From the NCBI GenBank assembly GCA_026195905.1, contig JAPHRE010000013.1, positions 62,001-126,000 of the forward strand: 64,000 bases of DNA, read 5' to 3'. The translations under genes were made by a program, and so were the position numbers. The notes beneath the pieces were generated by a model. That model made no database searches, was not told where the DNA came from, and saw only the letters and a program-made list of their open reading frames with translations. This stretch comes from Pseudopelagicola sp. Its GTDB lineage: Bacteria > Pseudomonadota > Alphaproteobacteria > Rhodobacterales > Rhodobacteraceae. The stretch's first letter is position 1, and every line of letters starts with the position of its first letter. This document shows, piece by piece, positions 9,078 through 21,246 of the stretch.

Positions 9078-10200
9078 GAGTCACCACTTGTTTGTTGCGG
9101 ATCGAGACAACTTCCAGCCCGCGTTCGTTCGTTCCATCGGATCGCAGGCGGAAAATACCGTTCACCCCCTGAAATCCAGCCCCTTGTGTCAGGGCGCTTG
9201 TGGTCAGTGCATTACTTTTACCGGCCTTGACCAGTGCGCCGATCGCCGCAATGCCATCATAGGCCAGCCCGCTTAGGTTATGCGGCAGCCCGCCATAGGC
9301 TTTGGCGTAGCGGTCGAGATAGGCCCGGCTTAGCGTCGCGTCGGGGCGGGCAAACCATGCGCCTTGCACGCCGGGAAGGGAGACGGTCTGAGACGGTAAA
9401 TCCCAACGTGTCAGGCCGATGTATTGGATCGTCTGTGGGTCAATTCCGGCTTCGGGAAGCATCTGTGAAAAGAGAGGGAGCGCACCAGAGGTCGAGGCGG
9501 TCAGGAAAATGGCATCGGGGGCGTTCTGTTCAACGGCGGCCTTAATCTCGGCGACGGCGGCGATAACGCCATCCTGCGAATATTTATAGGCGACTGTGCC
9601 GGCGCTTGAAGCGGTCGAGGCGTTGATCGCGTTGATGATCGCATTGCGCCCGACCTGACCGGGCACGGTATCGGCGTGCACGATGAGGATATTCCGCTTG
9701 CCTTGGCTCGTGGCATATTGAACCAGCCGCTTGGCGGTATTGTCAAAGGTTGCGCCGAGGACGAAGACATTGCCACCTGCGATTTCGGTGTTGTTGGAAA
9801 AGGTCAGAACGTTGACGCCATTGCCCGCAACCGCCTTGCCAGCAGCATTGGCCGCACCCCCGTATAGGGGGCCGACGATGATTTTGGCCCCTTCGGCAAC
9901 GGCTTTTTGCGCAGCAGAGGCCGCCGTCGCGGGTTTGCCCGCCGTGGAGTAGACGCGCAGGTCAATCTTAACGCCGTCGAGATCGGAAATTGCGAGGCGG
10001 GCGGCATTCTCAAGGCTTTGGGCGATCAGGGCATCGCCCGAATCCCCCGACCCGGAGGGCACAAGAAGCGCGACCGGCACAGGGCTCGATGTCGAGATCA
10101 CAGGGCCGGTGGATGGCACACAGGCGGTCAGGCCAAGCAGGGCCAGCGTTGCAGCAGCCCCTTTCAGAAACCGGCGGGCAGGGCTAGAACGGAAAAACAT
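9037..10200 (-). CDS. Periplasmic-binding-fold lipoprotein, penicillin-binding protein activator (LpoA-like)
   Basis: The 387-aa protein has a basic N-terminus, a hydrophobic stretch and the lipobox LTAC with Cys27, so it should be an exported lipoprotein. The remainder resembles type I periplasmic-binding folds (ALLVPSGSGDSGDALIAQSLENAARLA; later FLTASTSGALPLFSQML). The C-terminal half of LpoA, which activates PBP1A, belongs to this group. The TPR domain of enterobacterial LpoA is absent, as in the shorter alphaproteobacterial forms. A solute-binding role is an alternative. It precedes glnD on the same strand and diverges from rsmI. Confidence 0.78.
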   Translation of the reverse strand: MFFRSSPARRFLKGAAATLALLGLTACVPSTGPVISTSSPVPVALLVPSGSGDSGDALIAQSLENAARLAISDLDGVKIDLRVYSTAGKPATAASAAQKAVAEGAKIIVGPLYGGAANAAGKAVAGNGVNVLTFSNNTEIAGGNVFVLGATFDNTAKRLVQYATSQGKRNILIVHADTVPGQVGRNAIINAINASTASSAGTVAYKYSQDGVIAAVAEIKAAVEQNAPDAIFLTASTSGALPLFSQMLPEAGIDPQTIQYIGLTRWDLPSQTVSLPGVQGAWFARPDATLSRAYLDRYAKAYGGLPHNLSGLAYDGIAAIGALVKAGKSNALTTSALTQGAGFQGVNGIFRLRSDGTNERGLEVVSIRNKQVVTLDPAPKSFGGFGF

Positions 10201-10293
10201 GGAATGGTCACTCCCTTGGCGGGTCGGTTTACGACGTCAGGCGGGCGTTGCGCGTAGCTGCCCGGTTTGGTCAGATCATAGTCGACACAGAGG

Positions 10294-11166
10294 ATGGGTC
10301 CAGCTTTGAATCACGAAATCCGCAGATTGGAGCCGGGGCTCTACTTCGTTGCCACACCAATTGGCACCGCGCGTGACATTACCTTGCGTGCGCTTGATAT
10401 TCTTGCGTCGGCTGATGTTATCGCGGCAGAAGACACGCGGTCGATGCGCCGGTTGCTTGAAATACATGGCGTGCGCCTTGGGGATCGCCCACTGATTTCG
10501 TATCATGACCATTCCGGTCCGAAGGGGCGCGGTCGGCTTTTGTCGCTTCTTGGTGAGGGTAAATCCATCGCCTACGGGTCCGAGGCAGGCACGCCGCTTA
10601 TTGCCGATCCGGGCTATCATCTTGCGCGCGAAGCGATGGAGGCGGGGCATAGCGTTACGTCCGCGCCCGGCCCTTCGGCGATCATCACGGCCCTGACGCT
10701 GGCAGGCTTGCCGACGGATGCGTTTTTCTTTGCCGGGTTTCTGCCAAATGCCAAAGGCGCACGGCACACCGCTCTGGAGGCGGTCAAGACTGTGCCGGGA
10801 ACGCTTGTTTTCTACGAATCTCCCAAGCGTGTGGGTGCGATGTTACGCGATGCTGCAAAGGTGCTCGGAGGGGATCGGGCGGCCGTTGTCTGTCGCGAAT
10901 TGACCAAGAAATTTGAGGAGGTGCGGCGCGGCACCTTGCAGAGCCTTGCCGACGAGATCGGAAGCGACGCGTTGCGGGGCGAAATCGTGGTGCTCGTGGA
11001 CCGGCAGGGGGCTATGGACATGAGCGAAGACGATCTTGAAGACGCGGTGCGCCAGGCGCTTGAGAGCATGTCGGTGCGGGACGCGGCAGAGAGCGTTGCC
11101 AAGGCCTATAACGTGCATAAACGCAAAGTTTACCAATTGGCGCTCAAACTTTCGTCCGAAGTCTGA
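10294..11166 (+). CDS. rsmI: 16S rRNA (cytidine1402-2'-O)-methyltransferase
   Basis: The 290-aa TP-methylase family enzyme methylates the ribose of C1402 in the 16S rRNA decoding centre using SAM. Family motifs are YFVATPIGTARDITLRAL near the N-terminus, AAEDTRSMRRLL, YGSEAGTPLIADPG and APGPSAIITALTLAGLP. The ATG at 10294 is used; a TTG at 10306 (giving MNHEIRRLEPG) is a reasonable alternative because the ATG has no spaced ribosome site. yraN follows after 15 nt, so these form an operon with gshB probably downstream. Confidence 0.94.
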   Translation: MGPALNHEIRRLEPGLYFVATPIGTARDITLRALDILASADVIAAEDTRSMRRLLEIHGVRLGDRPLISYHDHSGPKGRGRLLSLLGEGKSIAYGSEAGTPLIADPGYHLAREAMEAGHSVTSAPGPSAIITALTLAGLPTDAFFFAGFLPNAKGARHTALEAVKTVPGTLVFYESPKRVGAMLRDAAKVLGGDRAAVVCRELTKKFEEVRRGTLQSLADEIGSDALRGEIVVLVDRQGAMDMSEDDLEDAVRQALESMSVRDAAESVAKAYNVHKRKVYQLALKLSSEV

Positions 11167-11181
11167 CGAAGGGAGAGCTGT

Positions 11182-11565
11182 TTGTCCAAAGCGGCGGAAG
11201 TAGCAGCGCAGAAGGCCGAACGAGGGCGGCGGGCTTGGTATGCGGGGGCGGCGGCGGAGGAGAGCGTTGAGCGTCTTTACCTGCAACGGGGGATGCGCGT
11301 GGCGGCGCGGCGGTGGCGCAAGGGCGGCGGCGAAATTGACCTTATCCTGCGCGATGGGCCGGAAATTGTCTTTGTCGAGGTCAAGAAGGCCCGTGATTTT
11401 GCACATGCGGCGGAACGGGTTTCGGCGCAACAGATTGCACGCATTCAGGCCAGCGCAGCGTTGTTTCTCGCTGGAGAGCCGCAAGGGGAGCTGACCCCGT
11501 GCCGGTTCGATGTGGCCTTGGTCAATCAGGTGGGTGAAACGCGGATTCTCGAGGGGGCTTTCTGA
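11182..11565 (+). CDS. YraN/UPF0102-family endonuclease-like protein
   Basis: The 127-aa protein has the restriction-endonuclease-like core of the UPF0102 family: an AxxxL...G region, then GGGEIDLILRDGPEIVFVEVKKAR. The latter contains the E-I-D...E-V-K pattern expected of a PD-(D/E)xK fold. The family's role is not settled. It almost always follows rsmI, as here. The start is a TTG at 11182 preceded by AAGGGAGAG. No ATG precedes the conserved region. Confidence 0.88.
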   Translation: MSKAAEVAAQKAERGRRAWYAGAAAEESVERLYLQRGMRVAARRWRKGGGEIDLILRDGPEIVFVEVKKARDFAHAAERVSAQQIARIQASAALFLAGEPQGELTPCRFDVALVNQVGETRILEGAF

Positions 11566-11628
11566 CAAGGCATTGCAAGGGCGCGGGGGTTGCGCCATTT
11601 AAGGAGCAAGTTGCGCAGAGGAATGCCC

Positions 11629-12564
11629 ATGAAAATCGCCTTTCAAATGGACCCGATCACGTCGGTTGATATCAACGCCGATAGTTCTTTTCGCCTTGCC
11701 GAAGAGGCGCAGGCGCGCGGTCACGAGTTGTTTTTCTATTCGCCGGACATGCTTGCCTATGAAGAGGGCAAGATCACCGCGCGAGGGCAAAGCATGGTTG
11801 TGCGCCGAGAGGTTGGAAACCATGTCGACCTTGGCCCCGAAACCCATGTTGATCTTGCGGATTTTGATGTGATCTGGCTCCGCCAGGATCCGCCATTTGA
11901 TATGCACTACATCACGTCGACGCATCTTCTTGACCGGCTCAAGGGGCAGGTTCTTGTGGTCAATGATCCGTTTTGGGTTCGCAATTACCCGGAAAAACTT
12001 CTTGTATTGGATTTCCCGGACCTCACACCGCCAACCACGATTGCACGCGATCTTGATACGATCAAAGCATTCAAGGCACGGCATGGCGATGTGATCCTCA
12101 AGCCGCTTTATGGCAACGGCGGCGCAGGGGTTTTCCGGCTTGATGTCAATGATCGCAACCTGACCTCGCTACATGAGCTTTTCACCGGGTTCAGCCGTGA
12201 GCCACTTATCGTGCAGAAATTCCTGCCCGATGTGAGCAATGGTGACAAACGTGTGATCCTTGTCGATGGAGAGCCGGTCGGCGCGATCAACCGTGTGCCT
12301 GCGGCGGGTGAAACCCGGTCGAACATGCACGTTGGCGGACGGCCTGAAAAAATCGGCTTGAGCGCGCGCGACCTTGAAATTTGCGCCGCCATTGGCCCGC
12401 TTTTGCGTGAGAAGGGGCAAGTGTTTGTCGGGATTGACGTGATTGGGGATTACCTGACGGAGATCAACGTGACGTCGCCGACAGGGATACAGGAACTCGA
12501 ACGGTTTGACGGGGGTAATATTGCTGCCAAAATATGGGAGGCAATTGAGGCGCGCGTCGGATGA
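11629..12564 (+). CDS. gshB: Glutathione synthetase
   Basis: The 311-aa ATP-grasp enzyme joins gamma-glutamylcysteine and glycine in the cytoplasm. It shows the GshB N-terminus ([21 protein letters not shown]), the substrate region [27 protein letters not shown] in the ATP-grasp glycine loop, and [15 protein letters not shown] near the C-terminus. The ATG at 11629 was chosen because the conserved N-terminus begins there and AGAGGAA lies upstream; the frame is open 39 nt further. The hydrolase gene overlaps its stop by 4 nt. Glutathione made here would serve the formaldehyde pathway genes elsewhere in the window. Confidence 0.96.
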   Translation: MKIAFQMDPITSVDINADSSFRLAEEAQARGHELFFYSPDMLAYEEGKITARGQSMVVRREVGNHVDLGPETHVDLADFDVIWLRQDPPFDMHYITSTHLLDRLKGQVLVVNDPFWVRNYPEKLLVLDFPDLTPPTTIARDLDTIKAFKARHGDVILKPLYGNGGAGVFRLDVNDRNLTSLHELFTGFSREPLIVQKFLPDVSNGDKRVILVDGEPVGAINRVPAAGETRSNMHVGGRPEKIGLSARDLEICAAIGPLLREKGQVFVGIDVIGDYLTEINVTSPTGIQELERFDGGNIAAKIWEAIEARVG

Positions 12565-13454
12565 GCTTTCGCTTGACGGTATTGAATGCGTTTCTGCGCT
12601 GGGTTGAAAAGCCGCGACTGGCGCGGGCGTCGGACCCTGTTGCACTGCGACGCGGGGCGGATTTCAAGGCGCGGTTGTGGCTTCATGCGCCGCGCGGCAC
12701 GGCGTGGACATGCCAATCAGACCGAGGGCTTGATCTGCATTGGGTCGTCGTGCCGCGCGCAACGGATGAGCGGGTGATCCTCTATCTTCATGGCGGGGCA
12801 TATGTCTTTGGATCGGTGCGCACACACCGCGCGGTTCTTGGCCATATGTCGCGCCATAGTGGGCATGTTGTTGTCATGCCAGACTATCGGCTTGCCCCGG
12901 AGCATCCGTTTCCAGCGGCCATTGAGGATGCAAGGCGGGCCTATGCCTTGCTGCTCGAGGCAGGGTATCAGTCAAAGCAGATCATTGTTGGCGGTGATAG
13001 CGCGGGCGGTGGGCTTGCACTGGCATTGCTGGGGCAGCTCATTGCTGAAGGCGCGGATTTGCCGGCTGGTGTTTTTGCGTTTTCCCCCCTCACCGATATG
13101 ACGTTTTCCGGGTCGAGCTTGGGCACCAATTCCGAAAAAGATGTTCTTTTGCCAGGGGATCGGGCCTCCTTGTGCGCAGAGTTTTATCTTGCTGGGCACG
13201 ACCCAAACGACCCGCGCGCGTCGCCGCTATATGCGGATATGGTTGGGGCTCCGCCCGTTTACCTTGCGGTGTCCGAACGTGAAATTCTGCGCGATGATAC
13301 GCTGCGCATGGTTGAGACGCTTGAGAAGGCCGATGTCCGCGTGACGCTTGAACGTCATGAGCGCGCGCCACATGCTTGGCCCGTGTTTCACGGGCTCATA
13401 CCGGAGGCGGGCGAAACCGGGCGTCGCGTGGCGGCATGGATTAGGTCTCTTTAG
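12561..13454 (+). CDS. Alpha/beta hydrolase, hormone-sensitive-lipase (HSL) family
   Basis: The 297-aa protein has the oxyanion-hole motif [11 protein letters not shown] (His77-Gly78-Gly79) and the nucleophile elbow GGDSAGGG (Ser147). A C-terminal Asp and His (RDDTLRM and [11 protein letters not shown]) complete the triad. Members hydrolyse short acyl or aryl esters; the natural substrate is unknown. The ATG overlaps the gshB stop (ATGA), implying coupled translation. Its last codons overlap the convergent comM gene by 14 nt. Confidence 0.85.
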   Translation: MSFRLTVLNAFLRWVEKPRLARASDPVALRRGADFKARLWLHAPRGTAWTCQSDRGLDLHWVVVPRATDERVILYLHGGAYVFGSVRTHRAVLGHMSRHSGHVVVMPDYRLAPEHPFPAAIEDARRAYALLLEAGYQSKQIIVGGDSAGGGLALALLGQLIAEGADLPAGVFAFSPLTDMTFSGSSLGTNSEKDVLLPGDRASLCAEFYLAGHDPNDPRASPLYADMVGAPPVYLAVSEREILRDDTLRMVETLEKADVRVTLERHERAPHAWPVFHGLIPEAGETGRRVAAWIRSL

Positions 13455-14955
13455 CGGACAAAAGGCGAAAGCTGACGGCTTCGGCGATATGAGGGCGGCG
13501 TATTTGGGCCGCGCCGTCGAGGTCGGCGATGGTTCGCGCAACGCGCAGGATTCGATGGTATCCGCGCGCCGAAAGCGCCATTTTCTCGGCCACTTTGTTG
13601 AGAAAGACCCGCCCTTCGGCGTCGGGGGCGGCGATCTCTTCTAGAACGGCGCCCTGGATATCGGCGTTGGCGCGAATGCCGGACAGATTTGCATAACGCG
13701 CGGATTGTATGTCGCGCGCCGCACCAACGCGGGCGGCAATCGTGACCGAGCTTTCGCCGTTGGCTGGCAGGTCCAAATCTTGAAAGCTCACAGGCGGGAT
13801 TTCCAAACGAAGGTCAAAACGATCCATGAGCGGGCCGGAAATGCGGCCCAAATAGTCCTCGCCACAAATGGGCGCGCGTGAACAGGCCTTGTTTGGGTCG
13901 AACATTTCACCACAACGGCAGGGATTGGCTGCGGCAATAAGCATGAAGCGGCAGGGGTATGAGACATGCGCATTGGCGCGGGCGACCATGACTGTGCCGG
14001 TCTCGATTGGCTGGCGCAGGGTTTCGAGGACGGCGCGGCCATATTCGGGGAATTCGTCCATGAATAGAACGCCGTTATGGGCGAGGCTGATCTCGCCGGG
14101 GCTGGCGCGGCGACCACCGCCGACGATGGCGGCCATCGAGGCCGTATGATGCGGTTCGCGAAAGGGCCGCTGGCGTGAGATGCCGCCTGCGTCAAGTAGC
14201 CCGGCGACCGAGTGAATCATAGAAGTCTCAAGTGCCTCGGCCGGGGTCAGGGGCGGCAGGATCGTGGGTAAGCGTGCGGCGAGCATGGATTTCCCAGAAC
14301 CGGGGCTACCGACCATAAAGAAATGATGTCGACCAGCGGCCGCAATTTCAAGCGCACGTTTGGCGCGTTCCTGCCCTTTGACGTCGCGCAGGTCGATGGG
14401 CAGGGGCGCGGTTGTGACCTCTCCCGGCTCGGCAGGGGGGAGGGGGGCTTGGCCCGTATAATGCCGCACGACATCGGCGAGGGAGCGGGCGGCAATAACC
14501 TGTGCCGCGCCGACCCAAGCCGCTTCGGGGCCGGAGGGTTCGGGGCAAAGCAGACTGCGCCCGGTTTCGGCGGCCGACATGGCAGCTGGAAGGGCACCGG
14601 TCACAGGGACGAGCGAGCCATCAAGCGACAACTCGCCAAGGGCGACACAGCCCTCGGCGGCATCTTCGGGGATGATATGCAACGCGGCGAGGAGGGCGAC
14701 CGCGACGGGAAGGTCAAAGTGGCTCCCTTCCTTGGGCAGGTCGGCGGGGGAGAGGTTGATGGTGATCCGCTTGGAGGGCAGCGCGATGGCCATCGCGTTG
14801 AGCGCGGCGCGCACACGGTCACGCGCCTCGGACACCGCTTTGTCGGGGAGGCCGACAATTGAGAAAGCAGGCAAGCCATTGGAGACAGCGCACTGCACCT
14901 CGACAGGGTGTGCGTCGACCCCTTCGAAGGCCACCGTATAGGCGCGAGCCACCAT
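13441..14955 (-). CDS. comM: ComM/YifB-family Mg-chelatase-like AAA+ ATPase
   Basis: The 504-aa protein begins MVARAYTVAFEGVDAHPVEVQ and has an N-terminal Lon-like/ChlI domain. A central AAA+ module carries Walker A GSPGSGKSMLAARLP and Walker B HNGVLFMDEFPEY, followed by a cysteine-containing insert and a C-terminal lid domain. ComM homologues are hexameric DNA helicases that promote branch migration during natural transformation. Length and motifs are complete. Confidence 0.92.
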   Translation of the reverse strand: MVARAYTVAFEGVDAHPVEVQCAVSNGLPAFSIVGLPDKAVSEARDRVRAALNAMAIALPSKRITINLSPADLPKEGSHFDLPVAVALLAALHIIPEDAAEGCVALGELSLDGSLVPVTGALPAAMSAAETGRSLLCPEPSGPEAAWVGAAQVIAARSLADVVRHYTGQAPLPPAEPGEVTTAPLPIDLRDVKGQERAKRALEIAAAGRHHFFMVGSPGSGKSMLAARLPTILPPLTPAEALETSMIHSVAGLLDAGGISRQRPFREPHHTASMAAIVGGGRRASPGEISLAHNGVLFMDEFPEYGRAVLETLRQPIETGTVMVARANAHVSYPCRFMLIAAANPCRCGEMFDPNKACSRAPICGEDYLGRISGPLMDRFDLRLEIPPVSFQDLDLPANGESSVTIAARVGAARDIQSARYANLSGIRANADIQGAVLEEIAAPDAEGRVFLNKVAEKMALSARGYHRILRVARTIADLDGAAQIRRPHIAEAVSFRLLSAKET

Positions 14956-15023
14956 ATTTCACTCCCCGTTAACACTCTGTGAAAAGTGTTAACGGGTCAT
15001 AGTTAGCGAATGGTAAATTTGGC

Positions 15024-17186
<2,163 letters not shown>

Positions 17187-17217
17187 CTATGAAAACGCAT
17201 TTTGACAGGAGTGATCT

Positions 17218-17979
17218 ATGGCCGAGTATGGTGTGTTTTCCCTTGCGGGGCGTAAGGCGCTTGTGACCGGGTCCAATAGTGGGTTGGGATATGCGGCGGC
17301 GCGCCTGTTGGCCGAGGCGGGGGCGGCGGTATGGATCAATGGGCGCGATGCGGGCACGACCGAACATGCGGCGGCAGAGATCGTCGCGCATGGCGGGCGT
17401 GCGCGGGCATTGCCTTTTGACGTTGCAAAAGAGGCAGAGGTCGAGGCCGCCTTTGCCGAGATCGCCGAGGCGGGGGGCATTGATATCCTCGTGAACAACG
17501 TCGGGATGCGTGATCGCAGACCCTTGTCCGCGTTTGGCCGGGCAGACGTTACGCATCTTCTGGATGTCGATCTCGTGTCGCCTTTCATGCTCTGTCAGAG
17601 GGCGGCGACGATGATGGGCCACGGCGGGCGGATCGTGAATATATCATCCATTGCAGGCATTGTCGCGCAGGCGGGAGACGCGGCCTATACAACCGCCAAG
17701 GCAGGTATCAACGGCATGACTCGCGCGCTCGCGGCGGAATTGGGGCCGAAGGGGATTTGCGTCAACGCCATTGCGCCGGGTTTTTTCCGCACTGAGCCTA
17801 ATCGCGACGCCGCCCAAGACCCGGCGATCCAAGCGCGGCTTGAGGCGGCGACATCCCTAGGGCGTTGGGGGGAGCCGGAAGAGCTTGCCCCGGCGATCCT
17901 ATTTTTTGCTTCACCAGCGGCGAGTTATGTCACCGGGCAGGTGTTGGCTGTCGATGGCGGCTATACGGCGCATTATTGA
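17218..17979 (+). CDS. Short-chain dehydrogenase/reductase (SDR)
   Basis: The 253-aa classical SDR has the cofactor motif TGSNSGLG (residues 17-24), NNVG, the catalytic Ser in NISSIAG, and YTTAK (Tyr157, Lys161). The overall pattern resembles gluconate 5-dehydrogenase or 3-oxoacyl-ACP reductase relatives, but the substrate cannot be assigned. GACAGGAGTGATCT precedes the ATG. It is divergent from the FadH-like gene and its end overlaps the convergent hypothetical gene by 7 nt. Confidence 0.85.
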   Translation: MAEYGVFSLAGRKALVTGSNSGLGYAAARLLAEAGAAVWINGRDAGTTEHAAAEIVAHGGRARALPFDVAKEAEVEAAFAEIAEAGGIDILVNNVGMRDRRPLSAFGRADVTHLLDVDLVSPFMLCQRAATMMGHGGRIVNISSIAGIVAQAGDAAYTTAKAGINGMTRALAAELGPKGICVNAIAPGFFRTEPNRDAAQDPAIQARLEAATSLGRWGEPEELAPAILFFASPAASYVTGQVLAVDGGYTAHY

Positions 17980-18371
17980 ACCTGCGACGTGTCTTGCATC
18001 GTCTCAACGCAATGACGCCGAAAGGCGCGTTTGAGCATGTCGAGCTCGGCGCGCAATAGGTCTACTTCGGCGCGAATATCATCGGCCAGAGCTTCGCCCG
18101 CGATGATGGTGATCTTTTCCAGAACACGGCCCGAGGCCGCCTCAATCACAAGCAAGGTTTGCACACCATCCGCAATTGCGTCTGCGGGGATGGGCACGCG
18201 CAAACCCCATTGGCGATGAGTCGTATCTTTCTTGACCTCTACACCAGCGATAGGGTCGTCAAGATAGGTCACGCGGATATCCGGTTCCGCATCGTCCCTG
18301 TTTTTGCAGGTCAGCACCCCTTCCCAGGCACCTTGGGACAGGCGGGTTTTGGTCAGCGTCCAGTCGCTCAT
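17973..18371 (-). CDS. Conserved hypothetical protein (132 aa)
   Basis: I do not recognise a named domain. The first 85 residues look like a beta-rich domain (alternating hydrophobic strands with TYLDDPIAGVEVKKD). They are followed by a charged helix (ALADDIRAEVDLLRAELDMLKRAF) that could form a coiled coil. There is no signal peptide or membrane segment. It sits 22 nt after the DUF6478-type gene on the same strand, so the two are probably co-transcribed. Confidence 0.7.
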   Translation of the reverse strand: MSDWTLTKTRLSQGAWEGVLTCKNRDDAEPDIRVTYLDDPIAGVEVKKDTTHRQWGLRVPIPADAIADGVQTLLVIEAASGRVLEKITIIAGEALADDIRAEVDLLRAELDMLKRAFRRHCVETMQDTSQVQ

Positions 18372-18393
18372 GTTTGGTTCTCCTGAAACGGGA

Positions 18394-19167
18394 TCAGAGT
18401 TCGGCGCGGGGCCGGCGGGAGAAAGTCAGATCGTGCAGGATCACCTCATTCATCTCCGGTCCTTCGAAGATCAGATCAAGCCACGCACGTTCGACACGTT
18501 TCTCGTTCAGTTTGGAATACGCCAGATCAAATTCGACCATGATCTCCTCGGCATCGAGCGGCAGTTCCCGCACGATTTGTTCGGTATTGGGGCCGTGCTT
18601 GATGTTGAGGCGGGCGAAAATCTCAAGGGGCTTCTCCATCTCTACGATGGTATCCACGCGGATCAGGTGATGTCGGGTTAGCCCGTTGACCGCAGCCGGC
18701 GGTAGATCAATGGCAAGGGATAGAAAAGATCCGTCAAACCGGAAAACATCCATCCGCAACCCAAAGGGGGCCAAGTCTGCTTCGCGGCGATTGCGGAGCT
18801 GACGCAATGTGAGTTCGGAAAACCGACAATCGTGAAAAAGCGTGACTTCATCGCCAAGCATCTCACGATTGCCAACCGTCGAGCGCCCTTTGATGGCAAG
18901 CGGTTCGCGCCAAAGCCGGGGGCGCCATGACCAATCTGTGCCGTGCGGGCGCGGAAAGGCGTTTGAGCCAATCAACGGCAAGGCAAGGCGGCTTTCGGAA
19001 ACGGCGATCAGCGTATCAAGTTTGTGCCGTAGGGTCCGGGCGCGGCTTCGTTGTTTACGTAGAGTTTCAAGATCGGTTTCGCCCGCCAAGCGTGCGCTCC
19101 GGGACCAGTAGCGCGACACAGCGCGTTGATAAATCTTTTGCAGCGCCCCAATACCGTTTTTACTCAT
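18394..19167 (-). CDS. Conserved Rhodobacterales protein, DUF6478-type
   Basis: The 257-aa product has no recognisable catalytic motif. It matches my memory of a roseobacter-conserved family (DUF6478), with stretches such as LTLRQLRNRREADLAPFGLR and IFARLNIKHGPN. The family name is from memory and unverified. Composition is soluble with many basic residues. The start is uncertain between ATGs at 19173 (MHMSKNG) and 19167 (MSKNG), which share AAAGGAG and GGAG sequences upstream. The frame is also open to 19263 without homology. Confidence 0.68.
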   Translation of the reverse strand: MSKNGIGALQKIYQRAVSRYWSRSARLAGETDLETLRKQRSRARTLRHKLDTLIAVSESRLALPLIGSNAFPRPHGTDWSWRPRLWREPLAIKGRSTVGNREMLGDEVTLFHDCRFSELTLRQLRNRREADLAPFGLRMDVFRFDGSFLSLAIDLPPAAVNGLTRHHLIRVDTIVEMEKPLEIFARLNIKHGPNTEQIVRELPLDAEEIMVEFDLAYSKLNEKRVERAWLDLIFEGPEMNEVILHDLTFSRRPRAEL

Positions 19168-19370
19168 ATGCATACCACTCCAACCGCTCCTTTTGTTTCG
19201 CCGCAGGAAACAATGCCATTCCGGTTCTTGGTATTTTGTATCGGAATGATTGACGTGAAACAAACCGACAATGCCTCTTACCAGCGGATTTATATTAAAA
19301 TATCGACGGCAGCCCTGAACCGCGCAGCTTAGCCTTGCCTGCGAGAGAGAAAACGGGCAATGGCGATAGT

Positions 19371-20252
19371 ATGGTTGCTTACCGTTTACATGAAGTCCTT
19401 GTGTCTAGCGCCCGCCCGACGGCTGAACTCTGGCGTCTTGCCGTGTCTATCGTGCTTATTGTGGCCGGGTTTCTTGTCCTGAATGTTGCTTATTTTCAGA
19501 CCCTTGCAAGCCTTCCGGTTTGGAGCGAATTGAGAGTAGAAATGCACGATGGGACAAGCGCGCGGGCAATCTGGGCGACGCTTGGAAATTTCATACCGCT
19601 TTTGAGCGTTGTGTTGATGGTGGCCTATTTTCTCAACGGGCGTGGTTTGCGGCAATTGACCGGGCCGATGCGCCTTGTTGTTTTAGACTTTGGGCGTGTC
19701 GCTCGGTTGGCGCTTATATTGTTCCTTGTCATCTTCCTTGTCCCGTCGCCCGGTGGGGATGCGCCGATTGCGAACCTGAAATTTGGGATATGGCTTGGCC
19801 TGTTGCCGGTGTCTTTTGTGCTCATATTCGTGCAGATCACGACCGAGGAAATCCTGTTCCGCGGCTATCTTCAGAGCCAGATTGCGGCGCGTTTCTCGTC
19901 GCCGGTTGCGTGGATGGTGATTCCCGCCGCGTTATTTGGGGCGTTGCATTATGAGCCTTCTACCTACGGCGAGAATGCGATTTGGCTCGCGGCGTGGTCG
20001 GGCCTTTTTGGATTGGCCGCAGCGGACCTTACGGCGCGCGCCGGGAATCTGGGGCCAGCCCTCGCTCTGCATTTTCTCAACAACGTGAGCGCCATGACGC
20101 TTTCGGCGATGCAAGATCATTGGGACGGGCTGGCGCTTTACGTCTATCCTTTTGGGCCAGAGGATACCGAGGCGCTTCGGGCGCTCTTGCCCATTGAGGG
20201 GCTTGTGATCTTGTGTGGATGGCTTGTGGCGCGGATCGCGATACGGCGCTGA
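19371..20252 (+). CDS. CPBP-family intramembrane metalloprotease
   Basis: The 293-aa membrane protein has several hydrophobic helices. The CPBP (Abi/CAAX-processing-like) motifs are TTEEILFRGYLQ (Glu-Glu...Arg), FGALHYEP (His) and a later HFLNN, which together form the metal site in this family. Bacterial members cleave membrane-associated substrates or act in peptide self-immunity; no partner peptide gene is visible nearby. The ATG at 19371 (MVAYRLHEV) is preferred over the upstream one at 19335 because the first membrane segment follows at a normal distance. Confidence 0.82.
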   Translation: MVAYRLHEVLVSSARPTAELWRLAVSIVLIVAGFLVLNVAYFQTLASLPVWSELRVEMHDGTSARAIWATLGNFIPLLSVVLMVAYFLNGRGLRQLTGPMRLVVLDFGRVARLALILFLVIFLVPSPGGDAPIANLKFGIWLGLLPVSFVLIFVQITTEEILFRGYLQSQIAARFSSPVAWMVIPAALFGALHYEPSTYGENAIWLAAWSGLFGLAAADLTARAGNLGPALALHFLNNVSAMTLSAMQDHWDGLALYVYPFGPEDTEALRALLPIEGLVILCGWLVARIAIRR

Positions 20253-20316
20253 TTGCATTTCCTGACGTAGGGTCTTATCTGACAGGGACCACTCTAGGGT
20301 ATGAAGGATTGCGCGT

Positions 20317-21246
20317 ATGAACTGGATCACAAACTACGTTCGGCCCCGGATCAACTCGATCTTTTCGCGTCGCGAAACGCCGGATAACCTCTGGTCCAAA
20401 TGTGATGAGTGCGGCACGATGTTGTTTCATCGTGAATTGTCGGCCAATCTCAACGTCTGCACCCATTGTGGGCACCACATGGCGATTACAGCACGGGATC
20501 GGCTCAGCGCGCTTTTTGATGGCGGTATCTTTGTCGAGGTGGATGTGCCTGCGCCATTGGCGGACCCTCTGCATTTTCGGGATCAGAAAAAATATCCTGA
20601 CCGCATGAAGGCGGCACAGAAAAATACGGGCGAGAAAGAGGCCATGCTTGTCGCTGAGGGCGAGATTGGCCACACGCCAATCGTCGCGGCATGTCAGGAT
20701 TTCTCGTTCATGGGCGGCTCGATGGGGATGTATGTGGGCAATGCCATCATTGCCGCAGCCGAGCGCGCGGTAGAGCTTCAGCGGCCTTTGATCCTATTCT
20801 CCGCCGCTGGCGGGGCGCGGATGCAGGAGGGGATTCTCTCGCTCATGCAGATGCCGCGCACGACCGTTGCGATACAGATGCTCAAGGAAGCGGGGCTTCC
20901 TTATATCGTCGTTCTGACCCACCCGACCACGGGCGGGGTTACGGCCTCTTTTGCGATGCTGGGCGATGTGCAGATCGCAGAGCCGAACGCCCTTATTTGT
21001 TTTGCCGGACCGCGCGTCATCGAGCAAACCATTCGCGAAAAGCTCCCAGAGGGGTTCCAGCGGGCGGAATATCTTCTCGATCATGGGATGCTTGACCGGG
21101 TGACGCCGCGCGGTGAGATGCGCGACGAGTTGATCGCGATTACGCGGATGCTGCTCGGTTTGCCGCAAGTTGTCAAAGGCGAACTTCCGGCGCCCCAGCA
21201 GGAAGAGGCGACGCCCCACGACGACGTTTCTTCAGAAAAAGGCTAG
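20317..21246 (+). CDS. accD: Acetyl-CoA carboxylase carboxyltransferase subunit beta
   Basis: The 309-aa protein has the N-terminal zinc ribbon (Cys29, Cys32, Cys48, Cys51, within KCDECG and CTHCGHHM) and the carboxyltransferase core with SAAGGARMQEG and HPTTGGVTASFAMLGD. With AccA it transfers carboxyl from biotin to acetyl-CoA, the committed step of fatty acid synthesis. folC lies 95 nt downstream, the common accD-folC arrangement. ATG at 20317 gives the standard N-terminus MNWITNYVRP. Confidence 0.96.
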   Translation: MNWITNYVRPRINSIFSRRETPDNLWSKCDECGTMLFHRELSANLNVCTHCGHHMAITARDRLSALFDGGIFVEVDVPAPLADPLHFRDQKKYPDRMKAAQKNTGEKEAMLVAEGEIGHTPIVAACQDFSFMGGSMGMYVGNAIIAAAERAVELQRPLILFSAAGGARMQEGILSLMQMPRTTVAIQMLKEAGLPYIVVLTHPTTGGVTASFAMLGDVQIAEPNALICFAGPRVIEQTIREKLPEGFQRAEYLLDHGMLDRVTPRGEMRDELIAITRMLLGLPQVVKGELPAPQQEEATPHDDVSSEKG